A stretch of 18,112 bases of DNA from Paracoccaceae bacterium (GTDB taxonomy: Bacteria; Pseudomonadota; Alphaproteobacteria; Rhodobacterales; Rhodobacteraceae), in assembly GCA_018222665.1 (NCBI GenBank), contig JAAEZW010000009.1, positions 1-18,112 on the forward strand, read 5' to 3'. Below, in pieces: positions 7,821-15,065 of the stretch (its first letter is position 1; the number at the start of each line of letters is the position of its first letter). The notes under the pieces are model-generated. The model worked only from the letters and a program-made list of their open reading frames with translations. It made no database searches and had not been told where the DNA came from. The translations under genes and the position numbers were made by a program.

Positions 7821-7887
7821 TTTTCGAATATTTTCCTGATTATTAGACATTTTTCGAAGAAATTTCTGTTTTTATACTTTTTTTCGA
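7821..7887. repeat. Three TTTTCGA boxes at exact 30-bp intervals, candidate Lrp operator array
   Basis: TTTTCGA occurs at 7821-7827, 7851-7857 and 7881-7887, each exactly 30 bp from the next (about three helical turns), inside the lrp/ald divergent gap. The first two extend to TTTTCGAA. A perfect 10-bp palindrome AGAAATTTCT (7858-7867) lies between the second and third boxes. Lrp proteins bind cooperatively to several helically phased sites, which this fits; the assignment to this regulator is inference. Confidence 0.5.
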
Positions 7888-7899
7888 CAACAATTTCAA
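7871..7899 (-). promoter_or_regulatory. Sigma70-type promoter of the lrp gene
   Basis: On the minus strand TTGAAA (7899-7894) and TATAAA (7876-7871) are 17 bp apart, each five of six consensus bases. The third TTTTCGA box (7881-7887) falls within the spacer and the second just after the expected start near 7864, so a protein bound to the boxes would block it: this fits autorepression. Confidence 0.65.
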
Positions 7900-7955
7900 A
7901 CCTATTTCGTTTCAAACACGCAACTATGCGCCAAATCCAACAATAGGAGCGTGAC

Positions 7956-9071
7956 ATGCTAATCGGATGCCCAAAAGAGATTAAACCACAAGAGTTCCGT
8001 GTCGGCCTGATGCCAAGCGCAGTGTTCGAACTGGCAGAGCGTGGCCATCAAGTTGTGATGGAGACCAATGCAGGAACAGGCGCAGGTTTCAGTGACGAAG
8101 ATTACATCGCCGCAGGCGCAGAAATCGTTGCCAGCGCGAAAGAAGTTTTTGACCGCGCAGACATGATTGTAAAAGTGAAAGAACCACAATCAGGCGAACG
8201 TGCCATGTTGCGCGAAGGTCAATTGTTGTTCACATATCTGCACCTTGCACCAGACCCCGATCAAACACATGACCTGTTGAACAGCGGTTGCACAGCAATC
8301 GCATATGAAACAGTCACTGATAACAACGGTGGCCTTCCCCTATTGGCCCCAATGTCAGAAGTTGCAGGTCGTCTTGCACCGCAGGTTGGTTCATGGACAT
8401 TGCAAAAGGCAAATGGCGGCCGCGGTGTCCTACTGGGTGGTGTTGCTGGCGTTAGCCCATCGCGCGTGTTGGTTATTGGCGGTGGCGTTGTTGGCACACA
8501 GGCGGCCAAGGTTGCAGCGGGCATGGGCGCGGATGTGACCGTTTTGGATCGCTCCGTAAATCGTTTGCGTTATTTGGACGATGTTTTTGGCGGAACCTTC
8601 AAAAATGCTTATGCGACTAAGGCGATCACAGCTGAACTGGCCGCGCAGGCGGATTTGATCATCGGTGCGGTTTTGGTTCCAGGTGCAGCGGCGCCAAAAT
8701 TGATCACACGCGCACAGCTATCTGATTTGAAACCAGGTGCAGCGTTGGTGGATGTTGCGATTGACCAAGGTGGGTGTTTTGAAACATCGCGCGCCACAAC
8801 ACACCAAGACCCAATTTATGAGGTGGACGGCATCATGCACTACTGCGTGGCGAACATGCCAGGTGCGGTTGCGCGAACATCCACACAGGCACTGGGCAAC
8901 GCGACATTGCCATTTGTCGTCGCATTGGCCGACAAAGGTTGGCGTCAGGCATGCGCAGATGACGCGCATCTGTTGAATGGTTTGAACGTGCATGCAGGAC
9001 AACTGACATACGCCGCCGTGGGCGAAGCATTGGGGGTCGCATCAATCGATCCACAGTCTGTTCTTAGCTAA
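7956..9071 (+). CDS. ald: Alanine dehydrogenase
   Basis: Catalyses the NAD-linked reversible oxidative deamination of L-alanine to pyruvate and ammonia, linking alanine use to central carbon and nitrogen metabolism. The 371-aa product has the family's usual length, the N-terminal MLIGCPKEIKPQEFRVG, Lys75 in VKVKEP (substrate binding), His96 in FTYLHLAP (catalytic), the dinucleotide loop GGGVVG at 175-180 and Asp270 in VDVAIDQGG (catalytic). The ATG follows AGGAG at 6-bp spacing. Expression is likely controlled by the divergent Lrp-type regulator. I found no good -35 for this gene, as expected for an activated promoter. The 3' end overlaps the T-tract of the mscL terminator on the other strand. 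Confidence 0.97.
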   Translation: MLIGCPKEIKPQEFRVGLMPSAVFELAERGHQVVMETNAGTGAGFSDEDYIAAGAEIVASAKEVFDRADMIVKVKEPQSGERAMLREGQLLFTYLHLAPDPDQTHDLLNSGCTAIAYETVTDNNGGLPLLAPMSEVAGRLAPQVGSWTLQKANGGRGVLLGGVAGVSPSRVLVIGGGVVGTQAAKVAAGMGADVTVLDRSVNRLRYLDDVFGGTFKNAYATKAITAELAAQADLIIGAVLVPGAAAPKLITRAQLSDLKPGAALVDVAIDQGGCFETSRATTHQDPIYEVDGIMHYCVANMPGAVARTSTQALGNATLPFVVALADKGWRQACADDAHLLNGLNVHAGQLTYAAVGEALGVASIDPQSVLS

Positions 9072-9101
9072 AAAAGACCCCCTCGGTTTCGGCCGAGGGG
9101 G
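9070..9101 (-). terminator. Intrinsic terminator of mscL
   Basis: CCCCCTCGG (9078-9086) and CCGAGGGGG (9093-9101) form a perfect 9-bp stem with a 6-nt loop. Read on the minus strand the stem is followed by TCTTTTTT (9077-9070), a proper T-tract that overlaps the ald stop codon. On the plus strand no T-run follows, so any effect on ald transcripts would be weaker. Confidence 0.85.
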
Positions 9102-9128
9102 CAAGTTCTCTCTCAACTGAATCTTATT

Positions 9129-9518
9129 TTATTTCTTGAGTGAGTCCCGAATTTCCAAAAGCACCTCTAATTCTGTCGGCCCTTTAGGTTCTTCTTGCGC
9201 TGGCGCTGCTTCCTCTTTTTTGGCGGCGGCTTCTTTTACCTTGTTCACATAACGCACCAACATAAACACAACAAAGGCGATGATCAGGAAATTGATCACA
9301 GCCATAATAAAGGCGCCATATGCAAAAACGGCCGAGCCTGCATCCCGCGACTCGGTCAGTGAGGCATAGGTTCCCTCACCGCTTAGAACGATGAACAAGT
9401 TGGTGAAACCCACACCGCCCATGAACAGTCCAATAAAGGGGTTAATCAAATCCCCCACCATTGATTTCACAATCGCTGTAAAAGCCGCACCAATAATAAT
9501 CCCAACGGCCATATCCAT
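9129..9518 (-). CDS. mscL: Large-conductance mechanosensitive channel MscL, N-terminally shortened by an in-frame stop
   Basis: MscL is the homopentameric inner-membrane channel that releases solutes on hypo-osmotic shock. This 129-aa open frame has pore helix TM1 ([18 protein letters not shown], from residue 4), the periplasmic loop, TM2 (about 66-90: [19 protein letters not shown] region) and the cytoplasmic helix ending [10 protein letters not shown]. The family normally starts about 14 residues earlier; here those codons exist upstream (9560-9519) but codon 11 is TAA. The listed start ATG 9518 is preceded by TAAGGC at 7-bp spacing, so the stop itself forms part of a possible ribosome site. 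Without the N-terminal amphipathic S1 helix the channel may be misgated or inactive. It is either a fresh pseudogene, a reinitiated short form, or a sequencing error. Confidence 0.8.
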   Translation of the reverse strand: MDMAVGIIIGAAFTAIVKSMVGDLINPFIGLFMGGVGFTNLFIVLSGEGTYASLTESRDAGSAVFAYGAFIMAVINFLIIAFVVFMLVRYVNKVKEAAAKKEEAAPAQEEPKGPTELEVLLEIRDSLKK

Positions 9519-9560
9519 GACATTGCCTTAGGCTATGAAATCCTTGAATTTTTGTAGCAT
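9519..9560 (-). pseudogene. mscL: Detached 5' end of mscL with nonsense codon
   Basis: From ATG 9560 the reading is MLQKFKDFIA, then TAA (9530-9528), then GNV and on in frame into the channel gene. This matches the conserved MscL start (MLxEFKEFIAKGNVMDxAVG pattern), with TAA standing where Lys or Arg is expected; AAA to TAA is a single base change. A ribosome site AGGG lies 8 bp ahead of ATG 9560, showing that this was the original start. Confidence 0.8.
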
Positions 9561-9627
9561 TTGTTTGTCCCTACCTGTGCTCTGAGTTTTCCTCAGGGCT
9601 GCATCCACACCCGAGCTTTAGCGATAG

Positions 9628-9656
9628 ATGACACAAACAGCATGGGAATTTTTCAA
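9628..9656 (-). promoter_or_regulatory. Possible mscL promoter
   Basis: On the minus strand TTGAAA (9656-9651) and TGTCAT (9633-9628) are 17 bp apart. The -10 is poor (four of six). A small hairpin CTGAG/CTCAG follows in the leader. Weak evidence. Confidence 0.3.
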
Positions 9657-9740
9657 ATTACATGTCACAATTGAGTGAATAACAAAAAAACTACGCGAAA
9701 AACACGACGCTTTTCAACCATTTGGCGAAAGTGCGAAAAT

Positions 9741-12140
9741 TTAACCGCGCAGGGTACCACCCGTTGCTTTCACAACCTTTTCAACAATCTTGGCAGAGGT
9801 GGCTTCGATGTCTTTTTCGGTCAAGGTGGCATCCGTCGGTTGCAGGCGTACTGTAATCGCAAGTGATTTTTTACCCTCGCCCACTGATCCGCCGATGAAT
9901 TCATCGAACACATGCACGTTTTCGATCAATGCCTTATCCGCGCCCGCCGCTGCGTTTACTAGAGTCAGTGCCTCGACATTGGCATCAACGACAAAGGCAA
10001 AATCACGTTCAACCGCCTGCAAATCATTCAGATGCAGCGCAGGGCGCGTGGCCGATGCATTGCGGGGCATTGGGATTTCTGAAGGCCAAATGGTAAAGGC
10101 GACAGTGGGTCCTTTGACATCCATTTCGGCCAATGTTTTCGGATGCACTTCACCAAACACCGCCAACATTTTCTTGGGGCCTAGGCAAATGCGGCCATGA
10201 CGACCCGGATGCCACCAATTTGCCCCATCGCGCAAAATTTGAACCTTGGCGGGTGCACCCAGTGCGGCCAATACTGCCTCAACATCTGCCTTGGCATCAA
10301 ACAAATCTACACTGCGACTGGATCCATGAACATCTTTGGGACCTGTGCGCCCAACTAAAAGGCCCGCAACCTGCAGGTTTTGTTCCTCTGGCTCGCCACC
10401 ATGGAATGCGGGGCCAACCTCGAACAGGGCCATATCGGAAAATCCACGCGCCTGATTGCGCTGCGCTGCCTGTAATAGGCCCGCCAAAAGATCGGGGCGC
10501 ATATGGCTCATATCGCTGGAAATTGGGTTTTCCAGCATGGTCGCATCATCTCCACCCCCAAAGAGTTCGGCAGATTTGCGATCGATAAAGCTATAGGTCA
10601 CACATTCGTTATACCCAAGCGACGCCATCGTACGACGCGCGATTTGTTCGCGTTTCTGGATGGGTGTCAGGATCGCCTTGGGCACACCTGTTGTGGTGCG
10701 CGGCAATGGTTTTCCCTGCAGCTTGGTCAGCGATGCGACACGCGCAACCTCTTCTACCAAATCCGCTTCGCCCAACACATCTGGGCGCCAGCTTGGAACA
10801 TGGGCCATGTCCCCATCCAATTCGAAACCCAGTGCGGTTAGTGTCTTGCGCTGCTCCTCTGCAGGAATTTCCATACCGACCAAGGATTGCACGCGATGAG
10901 TGTCCAAACGATAGGCACGTGAATAATCAGGAATTGCGCCTGCGATCACCAAATCCGATGCCTCACCACCGCACAAATCCAAAATCATTTGCGTTGCATG
11001 ATCCAAACCAATTGAGGTCCATGCAGGATCAATTCCACGTTCAAAACGGTAACGTGCATCTGAATGGATTTTTAACGCGCGCCCAGTGTATGCCGTGCGC
11101 ACTGGATCAAAAAATGCAGCCTCGATAAACACATTTGTCGTCTCATCGGTACATCCCGAATGTTCACCACCCATGATACCAGCCAGGCTTTCAACGCCAT
11201 TGGCATCTGAAATCGCCGTCATCCCTTCGACCAAAGTGTATTCTTTTTCATCGAGCGCCTTAAACGTTTCGCCCCCTGCTGCTCGGTGCACGCGCAAGGC
11301 ATTTCCCGCAACCTTATCTGCGTCAAAGACGTGCAACGGACGATTGCGGTCATAGGTAAAGAAGTTGGTGATATCGACCAATGTGGAAATCGGGCGCAAA
11401 CCAATTGCCTTTAGGCAGTCTTGTAACCATGCGGGGCTAGGGCCGTTTTTGACATCGCGCACAACACGCCCGTAAAAAACGGGTGCTTGGTCCAAAGTGT
11501 CCTCGTCAATCGACACGCTGATCGGGCATGGGAATGTGCCCTTGATCGGGTCAGTATCTCGTGCTTTCAATGTGCCCAACCCACGGGCCGCCAGATCCCG
11601 CGCGATCCCACGGACGCCCAATGCATCGGGGCGGTTTGGCGTGATCGCGATTTCGATGACTGTATCCACCTTGACAGGATCGTTTTCGGCCAACCAATCG
11701 ATAAAACGATCACCCACCTCACCCGATGGCAATTCAATGATGCCGTCATGTTCGTCCGAAAGCTCCATCTCGCGCTCGGAACACATCATGCCATAGCTTT
11801 CGATGCCACGGATTTTGCCAACACCGATGGTCGTATCAATACCGGGCACATAAACACCAGGTTTTGCAACAACAACCGTGATGCCTTCGCGTGCATTTGG
11901 CGCACCACAAATGATCTGTGTTTTGCCCGCGTCGGTTTCCACCTGACACACGCGCAGTTTATCTGCGTCAGGGTGTTTTTCCGCATGCACAACTTTGCCG
12001 ATGGTAAACTCTGCCAATCGCTCGATAGGGTTTTCGACGCCTTCCACCTCAAGCCCTAAATCTGTCAAAGCATACAGAATATCATCAAGGGATGCGTCCG
12101 TTTCCAGATGGTCTTTCAGCCAAGAGAGTGTGAATTTCAT
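9741..12140 (-). CDS. pheT: Phenylalanyl-tRNA synthetase beta subunit
   Basis: The large subunit of the alpha2-beta2 enzyme that charges tRNA-Phe; beta carries tRNA recognition and editing. The 799-aa product is full length for the long bacterial form: N-terminal MKFTLSWLKDHL, EMAP-type tRNA-binding domain (about 39-150, with HPDADKLRVCQV), B3/B4 editing domain (about 210-380, containing RFERGID), B5 (about 400-475), synthetase-like core, and FDX-ACB anticodon-binding domain (about 705-798, starting ERDFAFVVD). ATG 12140 is preceded by GGAA and lies 12 bp after the stop of the amidotransferase gene. It is last in the pheS-amidotransferase-pheT cluster. No convincing terminator follows: a T7 run on the minus strand at 9690-9684 has only a weak stem before it. 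Confidence 0.98.
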   Translation of the reverse strand: MKFTLSWLKDHLETDASLDDILYALTDLGLEVEGVENPIERLAEFTIGKVVHAEKHPDADKLRVCQVETDAGKTQIICGAPNAREGITVVVAKPGVYVPGIDTTIGVGKIRGIESYGMMCSEREMELSDEHDGIIELPSGEVGDRFIDWLAENDPVKVDTVIEIAITPNRPDALGVRGIARDLAARGLGTLKARDTDPIKGTFPCPISVSIDEDTLDQAPVFYGRVVRDVKNGPSPAWLQDCLKAIGLRPISTLVDITNFFTYDRNRPLHVFDADKVAGNALRVHRAAGGETFKALDEKEYTLVEGMTAISDANGVESLAGIMGGEHSGCTDETTNVFIEAAFFDPVRTAYTGRALKIHSDARYRFERGIDPAWTSIGLDHATQMILDLCGGEASDLVIAGAIPDYSRAYRLDTHRVQSLVGMEIPAEEQRKTLTALGFELDGDMAHVPSWRPDVLGEADLVEEVARVASLTKLQGKPLPRTTTGVPKAILTPIQKREQIARRTMASLGYNECVTYSFIDRKSAELFGGGDDATMLENPISSDMSHMRPDLLAGLLQAAQRNQARGFSDMALFEVGPAFHGGEPEEQNLQVAGLLVGRTGPKDVHGSSRSVDLFDAKADVEAVLAALGAPAKVQILRDGANWWHPGRHGRICLGPKKMLAVFGEVHPKTLAEMDVKGPTVAFTIWPSEIPMPRNASATRPALHLNDLQAVERDFAFVVDANVEALTLVNAAAGADKALIENVHVFDEFIGGSVGEGKKSLAITVRLQPTDATLTEKDIEATSAKIVEKVVKATGGTLRG

Positions 12141-12152
12141 CGTCTTATTCCA

Positions 12153-12950
12153 TCATTGTTGCCGCGTGCAATCCGCGTGCTGTTTTACATGTGCCAACCA
12201 ATTGGCAAGTTCGATTGTGCGGAAGGATACCGTTAGCGCATCTGGCACTGTCCCCAACCGCGCGGCGGCCTGCGCATCGGTTTCCGCATTATTTAAATCC
12301 GCAATTAGGGCCGATTTACCCGCGAAAATGCTATCCCCATCTTCTAGGTAATAGGCCACATGCGTTGTGCGCAATTCAGGATGATATTGCGCACCCCAAA
12401 ACGATACGCCCCCCTGATCATAGGAAAACGCCTGATGTTCAGAGTGATTGTTTTCCGCCAATTTAACGGCCCCTGTCGGCAGGCACGAAACCTCATCCCG
12501 ATGAATGCATGGAACGGCGAAAACAGCAGTCCGTGATTTAAATTGCGGATGGGTTTGGCCCGCGGGTGTCAGGCGCGTTTCCTGCGCAACGCCAACCTCT
12601 AATCCATTGGGTGACGCGGCCACCTGCCCACCCAGAACCACAGCTGCCAATTGCATGCCATTACAGCTGCCCCAACTGGGCAACCCCGCATCAAAGGCCA
12701 ATTCCATTGCGGCGCGTTGACACGCAGACTCGGGCGCATCGGCGGACCATGCAACGCCAGACCCGGTAAATACGACGCCATCAACACCCGTAAAATCATC
12801 CGCGTTCAACGCACCTGCATAGGGATTGACCACGCGCACATCCGCATCAGGCGCAAGGTGTTGAAAGGCCTGTTCAAACCCCTCCGCGCCACGGCGACCC
12901 CGTGCCACCATGTCAGGTGTATTGGCTTCTATGATCAAAAGAGACGTCAC
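12153..12950 (-). CDS. Class I glutamine amidotransferase-like protein inside the pheST cluster
   Basis: The 265-aa protein resembles stand-alone class I amidotransferases (GMP-synthase-like GATase domain). A nucleophile elbow GSCNGMQ at 94-100 provides Cys96, and QYHPE at 189-192 and beyond provides His190 and Glu192, completing the catalytic triad. No synthetase domain is fused, so the ammonia acceptor or alternative substrate (such as a gamma-glutamyl compound) is unknown. It starts with GTG 12950, only 6 bp after the pheS stop, with almost no ribosome site, and ends 12 bp before pheT; it is therefore probably translated by coupling. An involvement in Phe-tRNA metabolism is not implied by the fold; position is the only link. 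Confidence 0.85.
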   Translation of the reverse strand: MTSLLIIEANTPDMVARGRRGAEGFEQAFQHLAPDADVRVVNPYAGALNADDFTGVDGVVFTGSGVAWSADAPESACQRAAMELAFDAGLPSWGSCNGMQLAAVVLGGQVAASPNGLEVGVAQETRLTPAGQTHPQFKSRTAVFAVPCIHRDEVSCLPTGAVKLAENNHSEHQAFSYDQGGVSFWGAQYHPELRTTHVAYYLEDGDSIFAGKSALIADLNNAETDAQAAARLGTVPDALTVSFRTIELANWLAHVKQHADCTRQQ

Positions 12951-12956
12951 AGTGTT

Positions 12957-14030
12957 TTACCAACTAAGGCCTGCATGAATTGACGGCATATCAAGCGCGC
13001 TGAATCCATAGTGGTGCAACCAACGTAGATCACTGTCAAAGAAGGCGCGCAAATCTGGGATACCATATTTCAACATGGCGATACGGTCGATCCCCATGCC
13101 AAAGGCAAAGCCCTGCCATTCATTTGGATCAATTCCACCTGCCTGAAGCACCTTAGGATGCACCATACCAGAACCAAGGATTTCCAACCAATCCTCACCC
13201 TCGCCCACTTTCAACTGACCGCCTGCCCATGAACAACGAATGTCCACCTCGGCCGAAGGTTCGGTGAAGGGGAAGTGGGAAGCGCGGAAACGTAGTTCCA
13301 CATCATCGACCTCGAAATAGGCTTTGACGAATTCTTCCAAAACCCATTTCAGGTTCGCCATTGAGATATCTTTGTCAATCGCGAGGCCTTCGACCTGATG
13401 GAACATTGGCGTGTGGGTTTGGTCATAATCCGCGCGATATACACCGCCCGGGCAAATGACGCGCACAGGCGCACCTGTTTTTTCCATCGTCCGAATTTGT
13501 ACGGGGCTGGTGTGCGTGCGAAGCACATGCGGCGGACGAGCATCGCCCTCGGCTCGGTGCATATAAAACGTGTCCATTTCCGCCCGCGCGGGGTGGTGAC
13601 CCGGAATGTTCAGCGCATCAAAGTTATACCAATCGGTGTCAATGCGCGGACCCTCGGCCACACCAAAACCCATGTCGGCAAAAATTGCGGTGACCTCCTC
13701 GGTTACTTGGGAAATCGGGTGAATTGTGCCCTGTCCGCGTCCGCGGGATGGTAGGGTCACATCCAACCATTCACTTTGCAAACGTTCGTTTAGTGCCGCA
13801 TTGGCAAGGGCAGCCTTTTTCGCAGCAAGGGCGCTGTTGATTTCATCCTTTAGGGCATTCAACGCGGGCCCTGCAACCTGACGTTCCTCTGGGGTCATTT
13901 TACCCAATTCACGCATCTTTAGGCTGACCTCTCCCTTTTTGCCAACGGCGGCAAGGCGGGTTTCCTCAAGTGCTGCTTCGTCTGCAGCGTTCGAAATGGC
14001 GTCTAGGTATTTTTGGCGCAAATCGTCCAT
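12957..14030 (-). CDS. pheS: Phenylalanyl-tRNA synthetase alpha subunit
   Basis: Catalytic subunit of the alpha2-beta2 synthetase that forms Phe-tRNA. The 357-aa product has the N-terminal coiled-coil tRNA-contact region (about 1-85), then the class II catalytic core with [11 protein letters not shown] (170-180, motif 1/2 region), [18 protein letters not shown] (247-264) and motif 3 [11 protein letters not shown] (310-320). ATG 14030 is preceded by AGGGGA at normal spacing. A terminator upstream separates it from rplT, so it probably has its own promoter; TATGAT (14069-14064) is a possible -10 but lacks a good -35. No Phe-rich leader peptide is seen, so classic Phe attenuation is not supported. 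Confidence 0.98.
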   Translation of the reverse strand: MDDLRQKYLDAISNAADEAALEETRLAAVGKKGEVSLKMRELGKMTPEERQVAGPALNALKDEINSALAAKKAALANAALNERLQSEWLDVTLPSRGRGQGTIHPISQVTEEVTAIFADMGFGVAEGPRIDTDWYNFDALNIPGHHPARAEMDTFYMHRAEGDARPPHVLRTHTSPVQIRTMEKTGAPVRVICPGGVYRADYDQTHTPMFHQVEGLAIDKDISMANLKWVLEEFVKAYFEVDDVELRFRASHFPFTEPSAEVDIRCSWAGGQLKVGEGEDWLEILGSGMVHPKVLQAGGIDPNEWQGFAFGMGIDRIAMLKYGIPDLRAFFDSDLRWLHHYGFSALDMPSIHAGLSW

Positions 14031-14120
14031 CGATATCCCCTATTTTGGATGCCCGACCCTGCTATCATATTCACAGATCAGTGCAAGGTATTTGCCCAGC
14101 GCATCAGGCACGCGCGTTAG

Positions 14121-14153
14121 AAAAAGAAAAGGCCGCGCATCTGCGCGGCCTTT
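14121..14153 (-). terminator. Intrinsic terminator of the rpmI-rplT operon
   Basis: GGCCGCGC (14131-14138) and GCGCGGCC (14143-14150) form a perfect 8-bp GC stem with a 4-nt loop, lengthened by three A-T pairs. On the minus strand it is followed by TTTTCTTTTT (14130-14121). It stands 24 bp after the rplT stop. Confidence 0.9.
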
Positions 14154-14176
14154 GGAATGTCTGTTATCGCCTTGGC

Positions 14177-14542
14177 TTATGCCGCGAGTGCTGCCTTGGC
14201 TTGATCCACGATCGCGCCAAATGCCTCTGGCTCGTGTACGGCAAGGTCTGCCAACACTTTGCGGTCAACTTCGATACCCGCAAGCGATAGACCGTTGATG
14301 AAACGGCTGTATGTCAATGCATCATCATGCGCGCGCACGGCTGCATTGATACGCTGAATCCATAGGCTGCGGAAATTACGCTTGCGATTATGACGGTCGC
14401 GTGTTGCGTATTGGTTCGCTTTATCTACGGCTTGCGCAGCAACTTTGAATGTGCTCTTGCGGCGGCCATAGTAACCTTTGGCTTGGTCAAGAATTTTCTT
14501 GTGACGACGATGGGTAACTGGACCTGTTTTTACGCGTGACAT
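14177..14542 (-). CDS. rplT: 50S ribosomal protein L20
   Basis: Early-assembly protein of the 50S subunit that binds 23S rRNA. The 121-aa product begins [18 protein letters not shown], with the basic extended N-terminal helix ([33 protein letters not shown]) and a globular C-terminal domain (about 60-121), normal in length. ATG 14542 follows GGAAGGAAT and lies 14 bp after the rpmI stop. In several bacteria L20 represses its own operon by binding the leader; here the leader from the predicted promoter is only about 65 nt, and infC is not adjacent. Confidence 0.98.
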   Translation of the reverse strand: MSRVKTGPVTHRRHKKILDQAKGYYGRRKSTFKVAAQAVDKANQYATRDRHNRKRNFRSLWIQRINAAVRAHDDALTYSRFINGLSLAGIEVDRKVLADLAVHEPEAFGAIVDQAKAALAA

Positions 14543-14556
14543 GTGTTATTCCTTCC

Positions 14557-14757
14557 TTAGCGTGCGTATGGCATCATGCTCTTGACGATCTTCTCGTCAG
14601 GCGCTGACATCACTGTTGTACCGCGTGCATTGCGTAGGAATTTATTTGTACGCTTGATCATGCCGTGGCGCTTCCCTGCCTGTGCAGTTTTAACGCGACC
14701 TGTGGCCGTTACCTTGAACCGCTTTTTGCAGCTCGATTTAGTCTTCATCTTAGGCAT
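14557..14757 (-). CDS. rpmI: 50S ribosomal protein L35
   Basis: Small basic 50S protein. The 66-aa product starts [20 protein letters not shown] and has the typical [12 protein letters not shown] segment and the ending KSMMPYAR. The frame stays open 56 codons upstream, but ATG 14757 is the family start and follows AAGGAG at good spacing. It heads the rpmI-rplT operon; the usual preceding infC is not here, as pyk lies upstream instead. Confidence 0.97.
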   Translation of the reverse strand: MPKMKTKSSCKKRFKVTATGRVKTAQAGKRHGMIKRTNKFLRNARGTTVMSAPDEKIVKSMMPYAR

Positions 14758-14830
14758 TTCCGTCTCCTTAATCTTAGATCGGTGACAACGCGACTCGGCA
14801 TGCCCTCCGCCGGCCACGTAATGAGGGGAG

Positions 14831-14859
14831 CGTATAGCGTGGTTGTAAGGAGGGTGCAA
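14831..14859 (-). promoter_or_regulatory. Sigma70-type promoter of rpmI-rplT
   Basis: On the minus strand TTGCAC (14859-14854) and TATACG (14836-14831) are exactly 17 bp apart. A start near 14823 would give a leader of about 65 nt before the rpmI ATG. Confidence 0.7.
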
Positions 14860-14920
14860 GCCAGTTTTCGGGGCAGCATGCGGAAACTCTTTTTGCAAAA
14901 CACAGTAACAAAAATTCAGA

Positions 14921-14938
14921 GCCAATCGTTAGATTGGC
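14921..14938 (-). terminator. Possible weak terminator downstream of pyk
   Basis: GCCAATC and GATTGGC form a perfect 7-bp stem with a 4-nt loop. On the minus strand TCTGAATTTTTG follows, a late and interrupted T-tract. It could end pyk transcripts before the rpmI promoter. Evidence is modest. Confidence 0.35.
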
Positions 14939-14943
14939 AAAGC

Positions 14944-14990
14944 GCTGACCTCCCCCAAGGGAGGCGCCTTCGTCGCCCCCCGAGGTCAGC
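14944..14990. repeat. Long inverted repeat with competing inner hairpins
   Basis: Outer arms GCTGACCTC (14944-14952) and GAGGTCAGC (14982-14990) match perfectly over 9 bp. Inside, CCTCCC/GGGAGG (14949-14964, 4-nt loop) can form instead, using part of the outer arm, and GGCG/CGCC (14963-14977) forms a further stem. The arms therefore support mutually exclusive folds. No T-run adjoins on either strand, so it is not a plain terminator. Confidence 0.6.
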
Positions 14991-15065
14991 TACGACCTAT
15001 GAACCAACAAACAATTTCTTCGGTAAATAACGCTGACATCCCCAACTCGGGGAATCCTCAATAAT

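Larger units (their letters stand above)
14758..15065. other. 308-bp gap between pyk and rpmI, rich in inverted repeats
   Basis: Besides the rpmI promoter and leader (right-to-left, 14859-14758), the gap holds three inverted repeats: GCCAATC/GATTGGC (14921-14938), GCTGACCTC/GAGGTCAGC (14944-14990) and TCCCC/GGGGA (15039-15053). The short word CGCTGAC begins both the second repeat (14943) and the segment before the third (15031). No open frame looks real: those crossing it lack family similarity and a ribosome site. It may be the 3' untranslated and termination zone of pyk, a palindromic repeat element, or an unlisted small RNA. Confidence 0.5.

Noticed and set aside
7820..7957. N-terminal extension of the Lrp-type protein
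   Set aside because: The stretch is AT-rich promoter DNA with its own promoter and repeats; the family start is ATG 7819.
9078..9101. Terminator for ald on the plus strand
   Set aside because: The stem is strong, but no T-run follows on the plus strand; the T-tract fits mscL on the minus strand.
9561..9740. pheT terminator at the T7 run 9690-9684
   Set aside because: The only stem before the T-run is about three base pairs with a large loop, too weak to call.
10133..10588. Long plus-strand frames opposite pheT (also 11487-12059)
   Set aside because: They are mirror frames of a conserved synthetase gene, without ribosome sites or recognisable protein features.
14031..14120. Phe attenuator or leader peptide for pheS
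   Set aside because: The strong terminator lies right after rplT and upstream of the candidate -10, and the only short frame nearby (MRWANTLH) has no Phe codons.
14758..14925. N-terminal extension of L35
   Set aside because: L35 starts at MPKMKTKSS; the extension spans the rpmI promoter and leader.
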